Assembly: GCA_003233545.1 (NCBI GenBank)
Contig: QILZ01000125.1
Coordinates: 1-7,068 of the forward strand
Direction of reading: 5' to 3'
Origin: Spirochaetales bacterium
Lineage (GTDB): Bacteria > Spirochaetota > Spirochaetia > SZUA-6
Length of the DNA stretch: 7,068 nucleotides
The position numbers were made by a program, and so were the translations under genes. Shown here in pieces: positions 1-7,068 of this stretch (position 1 is its first letter; every line of letters starts with the position of its first letter). A model generated the notes under the pieces. That model saw only the letters and a program-made list of their open reading frames with translations, did no database searches and was not told the DNA's origin.

Positions 1-1
1 C

Positions 2-3000
2 ACTCTTTTTGCAGATGATATCGTTCAGCCGGAAAAAGAGGCTCCTAAAGTACTTTTTAAGACCGATATAACTGGAGCTGATGTTGATTTTTATATGAGC
101 GGTTCTTGGACCTCCAGCCTGTTTATGGGTTCGGGCGTTCTGTTTCAATCCGGTTACCCTGTAAGACTGCTTGATTATTTTCCGGGAAGCGATACCGGTT
201 TTATATTCGAAAATATACCGGATTTAACTTTTTCCGTATATCTGATGAAAAAGTATTTTCTCGAGCTCAGTGTTTTGAGTGATTTCGAAAAAAACTCCTT
301 TCTTATGGGGTATAAAGATGAAGATAATAATAGCTTTTTAAATTATCTCTATATCGGGAACAGGGATATACGCAGCGACCCGTATCCTTTTATAGAAATA
401 CCGGATGCGGGTAATTCTTCGCTTGGTGTGGAGGCAGGGCTGCATTCAGGTAATACCGCAGAACATCACCTTATGCTGAGATACGATTCCAATGGCACCG
501 GGGTAAAGTATTTTTTGGGAATGAACGAAGTCCGGGAGGAAACTATCGATGTAAGGGATTATATACGCGGTAAATATTTTTTTATACCCGATACGGATGT
601 TGAGGATTTTACATTGTATCTGTCCGATTCCGGAGGTTCATATACCGGTTCTGACGGCTTTCGTTATCGTAAAGCCGGGCCCGATGATTATGTTTTTAAT
701 AATCATGCAGGGACATTATCTTTAAAAAAGGATTTTAAAGGGAAGGTTGCAGTGTACTATACGAAGAACGGATATCCGGTCGGGGACGCTGCTATCGGTA
801 AGGGCGGACTTCCCGGGGTAAACGGAAATGAACCGGATGCCGGTTATCCGCCTGTAGATTTTAACTGGGACATTTCCGGTTACCTTGGTGAGGATATGTC
901 ATCCCGTGAAGTAACCATAAACTCTGAAAATAGCCTTTTGCTCTCGGATAACGGGAATTTTACACCTTTTCTGGATTGCAGCAAATATAAAGTGACAGAG
1001 GGATTGCCGAAAAATTCGGAAAATGCAAGGATACGGCTTGTTAACCGGGACAACAGGTATGAGAAGGCGGAAATCTCCGCATCGATCAGGTTCAGCCTCA
1101 GTGCACCGGATAGTACTATTACCGCACACAGAACAGAGAAAAGTAACGGGGCAGGAAGGAATTTTTACGCTTATTTCCCTTTTCCCGATCCGGATTATAA
1201 TATTTATTCCCCGAATTCAATTCCGAACTCCGGTAAACCCGGTTATCAAATTCTTGTTATGATTCTGCAGCCTGTTACCGGGTATGTGCTCGAGGATAAC
1301 ATTATTCCGGGTTCGGTGCATATCATGAGGAACGGTATGGAGGAAACACGGTTTAAAGTCGATTATAACAGCGGAAAGATAAATTTTACAACGGAGATAT
1401 TCCCGGATGATTTCATGGAGATCAGGTACAGTAAAGCAGGTATTTCCGAAAAGGGCGGCGACCTGATATTTGACTGGGGGAATACCATTAAACTCTCCGA
1501 AAATACACTGCTCCGGTTCGCTACGGGTTTCCGCTGGAATATTTTGTCCGGCACATACACCGAAAATGAATTCGTAAAAACAGGGAGCATGCTTGTGTCG
1601 GCAGGTCTTTCGAAAAAAGGGAAAAATTACGATTTCGATCTGTCTCTCGGGACAGGATACTCTGTTCCCGATACTACAGGAATATTTCGCATAGAGGGTA
1701 TGGAAGGTTCGGGCACGGATGTGGAAATCGACGAAAATAATATATACCCTTCTTCCGTTCCTTCGGATATTTCCGGTTTAAGCCGGACAAACCGCGGCAA
1801 ACTACTGTATAAAGATTACAGGAGTTACGGTTCCTTCGGTTCCGTAACTCTGCATTACTATGAAGATACCATTCCGCCGGATCAGGAATACGAATATAAG
1901 TCCGGTTCCAAACCGGGTCCGTATATCGTCGGAGGAAGTTCTGCCGGAAAAAACGGGAAAAGCATGGCCGTCGATTTTAAGATGGATCCTTTAAAAGAGT
2001 GGGTCGGTGCGGAAATACCCATGGGAGGGGAGAATGCACCGGATCTCTCTTCCTCCGGGTCGGTATCTCTTTCCTTCAAGGTGCTTAAGCTAAACGGGAA
2101 TGTGCGCATGTATCTCGAAATAGGAGAGATAGGTGAAGATCTGGACGGTGATAAAACTCTCGACAGAGAACAGATGAAAAGCTCGAAGGGGTTTCAGTTT
2201 AACGATGTCGGTAATAACGCTGTTCTCTATGTCGGCGGAGGGCCCAGGATGGAGGGCAACGGTAAGATCGATTCGGAGGATTTAAACGGCAATGGTTTTC
2301 TCGATCCGGATAATCCTGATCATATCGTGTCCGTTACGTCCGGCGGTTCTCCGGATACCCTTCTGCTGGATTCCCCCACAGATGGATGGATAAAATTCAC
2401 CTACGATTTTTCGGAAACGGAAAGGGAAAAACTAAAGAGTGCCGGATCGGTACGTATCGTTATCGTAAAACAGTCGGGAGATACGGCGGACGGGGTAATC
2501 CTGATTGATAAAATAACATTTAACGGTTCTCCCTTCTGGCAGAAGGCAGACAGCCCCGGAGAAGTAGCTGCCCAGGAGATAGATGAAGGTGATTCGGCAT
2601 ATCCGTCTCCCGTTAACCTGGAAGATTCTTTTACCGAAGTTAAGAGCATCTTTCATCCTCATAGTGAACGGCAGAAGATTCTGCAGATTACATGGAATTC
2701 CGTACCGGCCGGGGGAAGCTGGACTGTGGGAAAATATTTAAACAACAGTATCGATAAAGTTATGTACAACAGGCTGATCTTTTATCTAAGGGCTGCTTCC
2801 ATGGATAATTCTAAAAGTGCGGACTTAAGTATCGGGGTTGTCGATTTAAGAGGAAGGGGCATAACCATAGGTTTTAAGGGAAATACCCTGGCTCCGGGGA
2901 TAAATTCTCCATGGAAAAAAGTGGAAGTAGATCTTGGGGAGGGTACCGTTCTTATAAACGGACAAAAGGCCGAAGCAGCTGTGACGGTAGATCCTGCTTA

Positions 3001-4813
3001 TAATTCCCTGACGGAGCTTAGGATAAGCTGCACAAATTCTTTTTCCGGAGCTCTGTACCTCGATGAATTTTCTTTCAGGGAATCAAAGGGATCATTCGGG
3101 GCTGCCTTGAAGGCGGACATTAATTATAGAATTCCCGGGAAAATATTATCCGCAGGCGGTGTGGATCTTCTGTCGAATATGATCTTAAAGGAGCGTCTAT
3201 ACTCGGCAACTCCGGGATTCACCCCTGTTTACGGCATTCCTGAAGATGCTTTTAAGTTATATTCATTTTCGGAAGTCTCTTTTTCCGTAAATGCCCTTTC
3301 GGTTTATTTTAGTATTCTTTTCGACGGAAGGGGCAGTTCCGATTGGCGTACACAGAGCTATTCCATCGCCGGAAGTCACAAATTAACACTTCCGGTACGC
3401 TTTCTATATACAACGGTAACCGACAGTTTTTCTAAGAAGGCGGGAGAACAGGGAATATCGATTTACAAGGAAGATTCTGTTATGACTTCTCTGCCCGGAC
3501 TGGCAGTTTTAAAAGCGGGAATCAATGATAATGTTTACGCGGGTCTGCTTGATCAAAAATGGTACGGCAGCATGGATTTTAATCTTTTAAATCCCTTTAC
3601 ACTGTCTTCAGATATTGAAATAGAAAAATCCTTTGCCGGTTATCCGGCTATAGATGATGATTATCTCTCCGCATGGACAAAGAGTTTTACCTATATTGCC
3701 CCGTATATTTCCGATCAGGAAATGAACAGAAATGTTTCTCTGAACAATCGAATAGGTCTTGCAACAGCACCTGCCGGAATAAACATAAAAGCGGATATAA
3801 GCTCCGAATGCAGTAACCTGCTGACAATAAACCGGACCCAGGAGAATACCGTCAATTTAATGCTGGAAATTCCGCTGAAAATATTTCCGGACAGCAGTAC
3901 ACCCGTGTCGATTATTCCGGGGTACAGCCGTGAGCTTAAGCTTACAAGCAGTAAACCTGCGGTAAGTAATTTAAGCGATGATATGGAAAAAATAAAGAGT
4001 GATATTCTGTTAAACAGTTATATCATAACAGGAATACCATTTTCAGAGATTACAGGCCCGGATCTTAAGAATCTGTTTTCTTCGCTTACGGCTTCCTATG
4101 AAAAGGCCAGTTATATACCCGGTTTTTCATTAAATCTTTCACGTAATTACGGTTCAAGAATTACGGACCTGATTCTGCCTTCCGTGTTTAATGTCTATGG
4201 GGGAAGAAAGCTTGTAAAGGATTTCGACACGATGCAGGACATGTATCTGTTAAGTTTAAATCTTAAGTTCACTGCCATTAATCTTTTCGGGAAATTAGGC
4301 GTATATCCTATTTTTAACTTTTACGGTTCGGACGAATTCGGCAGTTCGCTTTTCCTGGACATGGACTTAAATGATGATTATAGTATAAAAACATACAGTT
4401 TATCGATCGGGCATTACATAAGTCTCTATGGGAAAGATAAGAATCTTCTGACACTGAAGAACAGGTTTAAAATAGAGGATCAGGCGGAAAAACGTTATGC
4501 GGATTCCGCTGATATTTCATTTACCTGGAATGTAAAACCGAAAGAAGGAATAAGGCTGGCCTATGTGCCGGAAAAATTCTTAAAGGCGAGTTTTATCAGA
4601 AACATCGAGGAATTTACGTTCAGTACGGATGAATCTCACCCGGTTACCCTCATGATCTCGCATGAATCCTCTTTTGTTATGCCGGATTACGGTTATGTTA
4701 AATTTAATACGGGAATAGGATTCGATTATGAGTATTCGGATAGTAATAGTGTGGAACGTAAGGCTTTCAGGGTGTTTATAAAGGGAGGAATGGAAGTAAA
4801 AATAAGTTTTTAA
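2..4813 (+). CDS. Giant outer-membrane beta-barrel protein, SprA-like (5' end outside window)
   Basis: The frame is open to the left edge, so the true start lies upstream; 1603 residues are visible. They begin TLFADD, which reads as the end of a signal peptide cleaved after LFA. The chain is beta-rich, without long hydrophobic helices, and ends GGMEVKISF, a C-terminal outer-membrane beta-signal. Landmarks recalled from SprA, the type IX secretion translocon, appear in the same order: DYIRGKYFF (186-194), VDYNSGKINF (453-462), NRGKLLY (from 597), PGPY (638-641), EWVGAEIP (from 666), GEIGEDLDGD (708-717), WIKFTYDF (from 796), a VRIVIV to NGSPFW stretch (817-846), YNRLIFYLRA (922-931), and LTELRIS then LYLDEFSF (1003-1025). 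A region ending in a strand-dense barrel follows, from about 1030. SprA is usually about 2400 residues, so this is a short form. The homology is judged from memory of the family. The role, protein translocation or envelope assembly across the outer membrane, is inferred. Gene 2 follows after 118 bp. Confidence 0.6.
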   Translation, partial: TLFADDIVQPEKEAPKVLFKTDITGADVDFYMSGSWTSSLFMGSGVLFQSGYPVRLLDYFPGSDTGFIFENIPDLTFSVYLMKKYFLELSVLSDFEKNSFLMGYKDEDNNSFLNYLYIGNRDIRSDPYPFIEIPDAGNSSLGVEAGLHSGNTAEHHLMLRYDSNGTGVKYFLGMNEVREETIDVRDYIRGKYFFIPDTDVEDFTLYLSDSGGSYTGSDGFRYRKAGPDDYVFNNHAGTLSLKKDFKGKVAVYYTKNGYPVGDAAIGKGGLPGVNGNEPDAGYPPVDFNWDISGYLGEDMSSREVTINSENSLLLSDNGNFTPFLDCSKYKVTEGLPKNSENARIRLVNRDNRYEKAEISASIRFSLSAPDSTITAHRTEKSNGAGRNFYAYFPFPDPDYNIYSPNSIPNSGKPGYQILVMILQPVTGYVLEDNIIPGSVHIMRNGMEETRFKVDYNSGKINFTTEIFPDDFMEIRYSKAGISEKGGDLIFDWGNTIKLSENTLLRFATGFRWNILSGTYTENEFVKTGSMLVSAGLSKKGKNYDFDLSLGTGYSVPDTTGIFRIEGMEGSGTDVEIDENNIYPSSVPSDISGLSRTNRGKLLYKDYRSYGSFGSVTLHYYEDTIPPDQEYEYKSGSKPGPYIVGGSSAGKNGKSMAVDFKMDPLKEWVGAEIPMGGENAPDLSSSGSVSLSFKVLKLNGNVRMYLEIGEIGEDLDGDKTLDREQMKSSKGFQFNDVGNNAVLYVGGGPRMEGNGKIDSEDLNGNGFLDPDNPDHIVSVTSGGSPDTLLLDSPTDGWIKFTYDFSETEREKLKSAGSVRIVIVKQSGDTADGVILIDKITFNGSPFWQKADSPGEVAAQEIDEGDSAYPSPVNLEDSFTEVKSIFHPHSERQKILQITWNSVPAGGSWTVGKYLNNSIDKVMYNRLIFYLRAASMDNSKSADLSIGVVDLRGRGITIGFKGNTLAPGINSPWKKVEVDLGEGTVLINGQKAEAAVTVDPAYNSLTELRISCTNSFSGALYLDEFSFRESKGSFGAALKADINYRIPGKILSAGGVDLLSNMILKERLYSATPGFTPVYGIPEDAFKLYSFSEVSFSVNALSVYFSILFDGRGSSDWRTQSYSIAGSHKLTLPVRFLYTTVTDSFSKKAGEQGISIYKEDSVMTSLPGLAVLKAGINDNVYAGLLDQKWYGSMDFNLLNPFTLSSDIEIEKSFAGYPAIDDDYLSAWTKSFTYIAPYISDQEMNRNVSLNNRIGLATAPAGINIKADISSECSNLLTINRTQENTVNLMLEIPLKIFPDSSTPVSIIPGYSRELKLTSSKPAVSNLSDDMEKIKSDILLNSYIITGIPFSEITGPDLKNLFSSLTASYEKASYIPGFSLNLSRNYGSRITDLILPSVFNVYGGRKLVKDFDTMQDMYLLSLNLKFTAINLFGKLGVYPIFNFYGSDEFGSSLFLDMDLNDDYSIKTYSLSIGHYISLYGKDKNLLTLKNRFKIEDQAEKRYADSADISFTWNVKPKEGIRLAYVPEKFLKASFIRNIEEFTFSTDESHPVTLMISHESSFVMPDYGYVKFNTGIGFDYEYSDSNSVERKAFRVFIKGGMEVKISF
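1822..1850. repeat. Perfect 9-bp inverted repeat inside gene 1
   Basis: The arms GAGTTACGG (1822-1830) and CCGTAACTC (1842-1850) are exact reverse complements around an 11-base loop that contains TTCG. G1821 and T1851 could add a wobble pair in RNA. No T-run follows, so it does not look like an intrinsic terminator. It lies in codons for a Gly-Ser rich YGSFGSV stretch, where the repeated GGTTCC codons partly create it, so it may be fortuitous. Confidence 0.45.
2138..2305 (+). other. Two calcium-loop-like acidic motifs in the gene 1 product
   Basis: This stretch of gene 1 encodes DLDGDKTLD (residues 713-721) and, 38 residues further on, DLNGNGFLD (760-768). Both match the D-x-[DN]-G-[DN]-x-x-x-D spacing of EF-hand or dockerin-type calcium loops. 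In the first, the EF-hand position-12 glutamate is shifted by one (E at 11, Q at 12). They sit inside what looks like a beta-sandwich, between GEIG and WIKFTYDF. Acidic, calcium-loop-like segments at the corresponding place are recalled in SprA-type proteins. Metal binding is inferred. Confidence 0.5.
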
Positions 4814-4862
4814 GGAATTTACAGGTAGTTTGGATTATCATGACACCACCGGAACTAATTTA

Positions 4863-4879
4863 TTCCAAAAATATTGGAA
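4863..4879. promoter_or_regulatory. Candidate operator palindrome overlapping the -35 box
   Basis: TTCCAA (4863-4868), five bases AAATA, then TTGGAA (4874-4879) form a perfect 6-bp inverted repeat. The right arm is also the best -35 hexamer of the gene 2 promoter. A dimeric repressor bound here would block RNA polymerase, and an activator could also sit here. No regulator gene is in the window and the motif was not matched to a known factor. Confidence 0.4.
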
Positions 4880-4903
4880 GATTAGCGGGAAAGGTGTTAT
4901 AAT
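4874..4903 (+). promoter_or_regulatory. Sigma-70-type promoter for genes 2 and 3
   Basis: A -35 element TTGGAA (4874-4879, four of six to consensus) lies 18 bp upstream of a perfect -10 TATAAT (4898-4903). A TG at 4895-4896 makes this an extended -10. Transcription should begin near 4910, giving a leader of only about 22 nt that contains little beyond the ribosome binding site. Its place in the gap between genes 1 and 2 means genes 2 and 3 can be expressed independently of gene 1. Confidence 0.7.
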
Positions 4904-4919
4904 ATACATAAAGATTTAC

Positions 4920-4926
4920 AAGGAGG
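4920..4926 (+). promoter_or_regulatory. Ribosome binding site that fixes the gene 2 start
   Basis: AAGGAGG stands five bases before the ATG at 4932. The reading frame is open further upstream, to a TTG at 4830, but that extension runs through the promoter and has no signal peptide at its beginning, so 4932 is the start. Confidence 0.85.
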
Positions 4927-4931
4927 TTCTT

Positions 4932-6296
4932 ATGACAGGCAAAGTAAAGTTATGGAGCTTATTTGCACTTTTAACGATTGTTCTGATTTCTCCGGTCTTT
5001 TCTGTGGAAACTGAAAAACCTTTTAATATGGGCATGTCCATGGTTATCGGTACCCAGTCTTTTGTGGAAAACGGGAATACCGTTACATATCAGAAGTTGA
5101 GCTTTAATCCTGATATTTCATTCGGTAAAATCGGAATCGGCCTCGATGTAACATTGCATTACAATTTTACAGGCGGAGCAGGAAGTAATGAATTCTCCGT
5201 AAGAAAGGCGGACTGGGTTCCCGAACCTTTAACTTTTTCCAATCTTCTGGGGCTTTATCTGCCTCTTATACGTTATGTGCGGTACGGAGTAAAGGGAGAT
5301 CCCATTTATGCGAAATTCGGATCCATTAACGATGCGACTCTCGGCAACGGATTTATTATGGGGAATTATTCCAACACAATGCTGCTGCCGGAAAAGAGAA
5401 TATTCGGACTCAGTTTCGATCTCGACGGATCATTGTTTAATTTTCCGCTTATAGGATTCGAGAGCGTCATCGGCAATCTTGCCGTATTGGATGTTGTCGG
5501 TGCAAGGTTCTTTGTAAGGCCCTTTGTTTATACGGAGATACCGATTGCAAAGAATCTGCAGATCGGGGCAACCTTTGCTGCGGATACAAATGTATATGCA
5601 CAGTCTCCCGATCTGGATCCCGATACGAATATTCAGGAAGGTATCGCCGCATTCGGGACCGATTTCAGACTGCCCCTGTTGTCCAATCCTGTTGTTTCGC
5701 TTGCCACTTTCGGCGACCTTGCCTCTTTAGCCGGGAAATCGGTAGGAGGAATGTTAGGCTTCGGCGGTAAACTGATAAGTTTTCTGACATACGGAGCGCA
5801 GCTCCGCATACTCGGAGCTAATTTTATTCCGGATTACTTCGATTCCTCGTACGACCTGTTCCGGACGGTTAAATACCAGTTAATTTCGGAGGGCAGCGGA
5901 ATACCCGCATTTGTCGGATGGTTTGCAAGCATCGGAACATCCTTTCTCAAGGATAGCATTGTTTTTAATATAGGTGTGGAAGGACCCTTCGGTGAAGTTG
6001 CCGTAAATGATCCGGATAATATCATGAATTATCCGCATCTAAGTGGTATATTTGAAATTAAGAACAATATTTTGCCCGGTTTTTCCTTCGATGCGAGTTA
6101 CGACAAGAAATTGATAAAGACATGGAGTGATCTTGTGAGTCCTGAAGATGCGGTAATAAAGGCACAGCTAAACTATCAGACAGGGCCTGCAATGATTTCA
6201 TTTGTATATAGGATAAAGTATATTCCGGATGCTGCACCGGGTGAAAATCAATGGGCAATCACCTCGGGGCTGGAAAGTTCGATCCAGTTATTCTAA
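4932..6296 (+). CDS. Outer-membrane beta-barrel protein of unrecognised family
   Basis: The product has 454 residues. It starts with a signal peptide: basic MTGKVK, a hydrophobic core to about residue 20, and likely cleavage near VFS|VE at 24-25. The mature part is made of short amphipathic strands rich in Gly, Phe and Tyr and ends GLESSIQLF, a C-terminal beta-signal with a final Phe, so it should be inserted into the outer membrane by the BAM complex. Striking segments are YAKFGSINDATLGNGF followed by GNYSN (126-148) and GARFFVRPF (about 193-201); they look like conserved family motifs but I cannot name the family. Residues about 365-454 read as closing strands. It has its own promoter, follows the SprA-like gene and is 16 bp from gene 3. 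By position it could partner the large barrel, much as PorV partners SprA in type IX secretion, but PorV's N-terminal motif is absent, so that is analogy only. A porin or transporter role is the alternative. Confidence 0.85.
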   Translation: MTGKVKLWSLFALLTIVLISPVFSVETEKPFNMGMSMVIGTQSFVENGNTVTYQKLSFNPDISFGKIGIGLDVTLHYNFTGGAGSNEFSVRKADWVPEPLTFSNLLGLYLPLIRYVRYGVKGDPIYAKFGSINDATLGNGFIMGNYSNTMLLPEKRIFGLSFDLDGSLFNFPLIGFESVIGNLAVLDVVGARFFVRPFVYTEIPIAKNLQIGATFAADTNVYAQSPDLDPDTNIQEGIAAFGTDFRLPLLSNPVVSLATFGDLASLAGKSVGGMLGFGGKLISFLTYGAQLRILGANFIPDYFDSSYDLFRTVKYQLISEGSGIPAFVGWFASIGTSFLKDSIVFNIGVEGPFGEVAVNDPDNIMNYPHLSGIFEIKNNILPGFSFDASYDKKLIKTWSDLVSPEDAVIKAQLNYQTGPAMISFVYRIKYIPDAAPGENQWAITSGLESSIQLF

Positions 6297-6302
6297 CGAT
6301 TT

Positions 6303-6307
6303 GGAGG
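6303..6307 (+). promoter_or_regulatory. Ribosome binding site of gene 3
   Basis: GGAGG lies in the 16-bp gap after the gene 2 stop codon and five bases before the ATG at 6313, the same spacing as for gene 2. This fixes the start and supports co-translation from a shared message. Confidence 0.85.
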
Positions 6308-6312
6308 TTTCT

Positions 6313-7068
6313 ATGAAGAAGATAGTTACAGGTATTGTTTTTATTTTACTTTTGATGCCGGCGGTCCTGATTTTTGCTCAGCAGAAAAAAACTCAGAGTA
6401 CACAGGCTTCGGCTGTTCTGGAATACTTCGAGGATTCGAGCGGAGCACTTCGTCTTGTGGAACCGGACGGAACAGAACTTTACTCGTCGGATCTTTACTT
6501 CGGATTCGAGATTCCGGTAGGTTCTACCGTTGTCACGGAGGCGGCGGATTATGCCGAACTTCAGCTGGATCCCAATGGTTCCATTATAAAGATTTCCGAA
6601 AATACTAACTTTAAGTTAGAGGGTCTTCAGGCGATGGACGGTACCGGAGAAAATATTTTTGCCATAGCCGTCGGGAAATTCCGGGCTGTTGCGGCAAAGG
6701 CAACAGGCAACGAGAAGTACACCTTTAAAGGACCTTCTACGGTTGCAGGTGTACGCGGAACCGACCTCGGCATGGAGGTACTTCCGGGTTCGGAAGAGAT
6801 TGCATTTGTAACACAGGGGTTAATAGACTTTACGAATAAAGCGGGGAAAACCATAGAGATCGGTGCGGGACAGATGGCCAATGCTCTTGCCCCGACCTTC
6901 GAACCTGTTAAGATACCGGCTGATATGCTTGCAAAGCTTATGAAGGGGCTCGATTTTAAGAAGCTTAATCCCGGGAAAGTACCGGGACACCAGGGTGCAG
7001 CGGCTCCGTCGAAGGAGAAGGCTAAAAATGCGGAGACGCCTCCTCCCGCACCTCCTGCGGAAAAAAAG
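6313..7068 (+). CDS. Periplasmic FecR-domain protein (3' end outside window)
   Basis: The frame stays open to the right edge; 252 residues are visible. MKK plus a hydrophobic core ends in a signal peptide, probably cut at IFA|QQ (22-23). A FecR domain (Pfam FecR type) spans roughly 62-190: GSTVVTEAADYAELQLDPNG (70-89) matches the family's G-x-V-x-T...A-x-L-x-L-x-x-G pattern, the next strand continues IIKISENTNFKLEG, and AGVRGTDLGMEV around R148-G149-T150 is the diagnostic VRGT element. From about 225 the chain turns into a Pro/Ala/Lys-rich, probably disordered tail (ETPPPAPPAEKK) that continues past the edge. Classical FecR has a cytoplasmic anti-sigma segment before its membrane helix; none is present here and no sigma factor gene is seen, so a signalling role like FecI-FecR is unlikely. 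A structural or adaptor role in the periplasm, possibly serving the two barrels encoded upstream, is inferred from the operon. Confidence 0.85.
   Translation, partial: MKKIVTGIVFILLLMPAVLIFAQQKKTQSTQASAVLEYFEDSSGALRLVEPDGTELYSSDLYFGFEIPVGSTVVTEAADYAELQLDPNGSIIKISENTNFKLEGLQAMDGTGENIFAIAVGKFRAVAAKATGNEKYTFKGPSTVAGVRGTDLGMEVLPGSEEIAFVTQGLIDFTNKAGKTIEIGAGQMANALAPTFEPVKIPADMLAKLMKGLDFKKLNPGKVPGHQGAAAPSKEKAKNAETPPPAPPAEKK

Noticed and set aside
95..97. ATG at 95 as the start of the large gene
   Set aside because: The same frame is open from base 2 and the residues before this ATG look like the end of a signal peptide and the mature N-terminus. No Shine-Dalgarno sequence precedes it.
899..2662. 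Short open frames on the minus strand and in other frames inside gene 1
   Set aside because: All are under about 85 codons, lie wholly within the long coding frame, and have low-complexity, unnatural protein composition; they are shadows of gene 1.
3635..3648. GCCGG-TTAT-CCGGC hairpin in gene 1
   Set aside because: Only 5 bp, built from common Ala-Gly-Tyr-Pro-Ala codons, with no regulatory context; expected by chance in a gene with many CCGG words.
2..4813. Gene 1 as LptD, BamA or a TonB-dependent receptor
   Set aside because: No POTRA repeats, no TonB box or plug domain, and no LptD-type cysteine pairs were seen; the central beta-sandwich regions fit none of these.
4814..4862. Intrinsic terminator after gene 1
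   Set aside because: Only a 4-bp GGAA/TTCC pairing was found and no T-run follows, so no terminator is called; read-through into gene 2 remains possible.
4830..4931. TTG start at 4830 for gene 2, adding 34 residues
   Set aside because: The extension covers the promoter and ribosome binding site and would bury the signal peptide inside the protein; ATG 4932 has an ideal AAGGAGG.
4932..6296. Gene 2 as PorV, the SprA partner of type IX secretion
   Set aside because: The length and barrel nature fit, but the FadL-like N-terminal motif with an asparagine-proline pair near the start is absent. Kept as analogy only.
5467..6881. Short open frames opposite or overlapping genes 2 and 3
   Set aside because: They overlap well-supported exported proteins and show no features of real proteins; treated as shadows.

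Overview
The window carries three genes, all on the + strand, and all three products are exported. Gene 1 (to 4813) runs in from the left edge and encodes a giant outer-membrane-type protein. Gene 2 (4932-6296) encodes a 454-residue outer-membrane beta-barrel protein. Gene 3 (6313 onward) encodes a periplasmic FecR-domain protein and runs off the right edge. No RNA gene, mobile element, tRNA, CRISPR array or strong terminator was seen.

The organism looks like a diderm, because two products end in a phenylalanine beta-signal. A spirochaete is the best guess: signal peptides end in LFA|DD and IFA|QQ, which is the spirochaetal style; FecR-domain proteins with a plain signal peptide and no FecI partner are common there; and base composition is moderate. 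No taxonomic marker gene is present, so this is an inference.

The most striking item is gene 1. No single motif is decisive, but from its N-terminus to its C-terminus it shows a series of short landmarks in the order I recall for SprA (Sov), the type IX secretion translocon of Bacteroidota. It is about two thirds of SprA's usual length. If this is right, it is a SprA-family barrel in a lineage not known for type IX secretion. It would sit beside a dedicated smaller barrel and a periplasmic FecR protein, and the three could form one envelope export or assembly system.

The 118-bp gap between genes 1 and 2 holds a strong-looking extended -10 promoter. Its -35 box is the right arm of a perfect 6-bp inverted repeat (TTCCAA-N5-TTGGAA), a good operator candidate. 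Genes 2 and 3 are 16 bp apart, each has a strong Shine-Dalgarno sequence, and they are almost certainly co-transcribed. With no terminator visible after gene 1, read-through from it is also possible.
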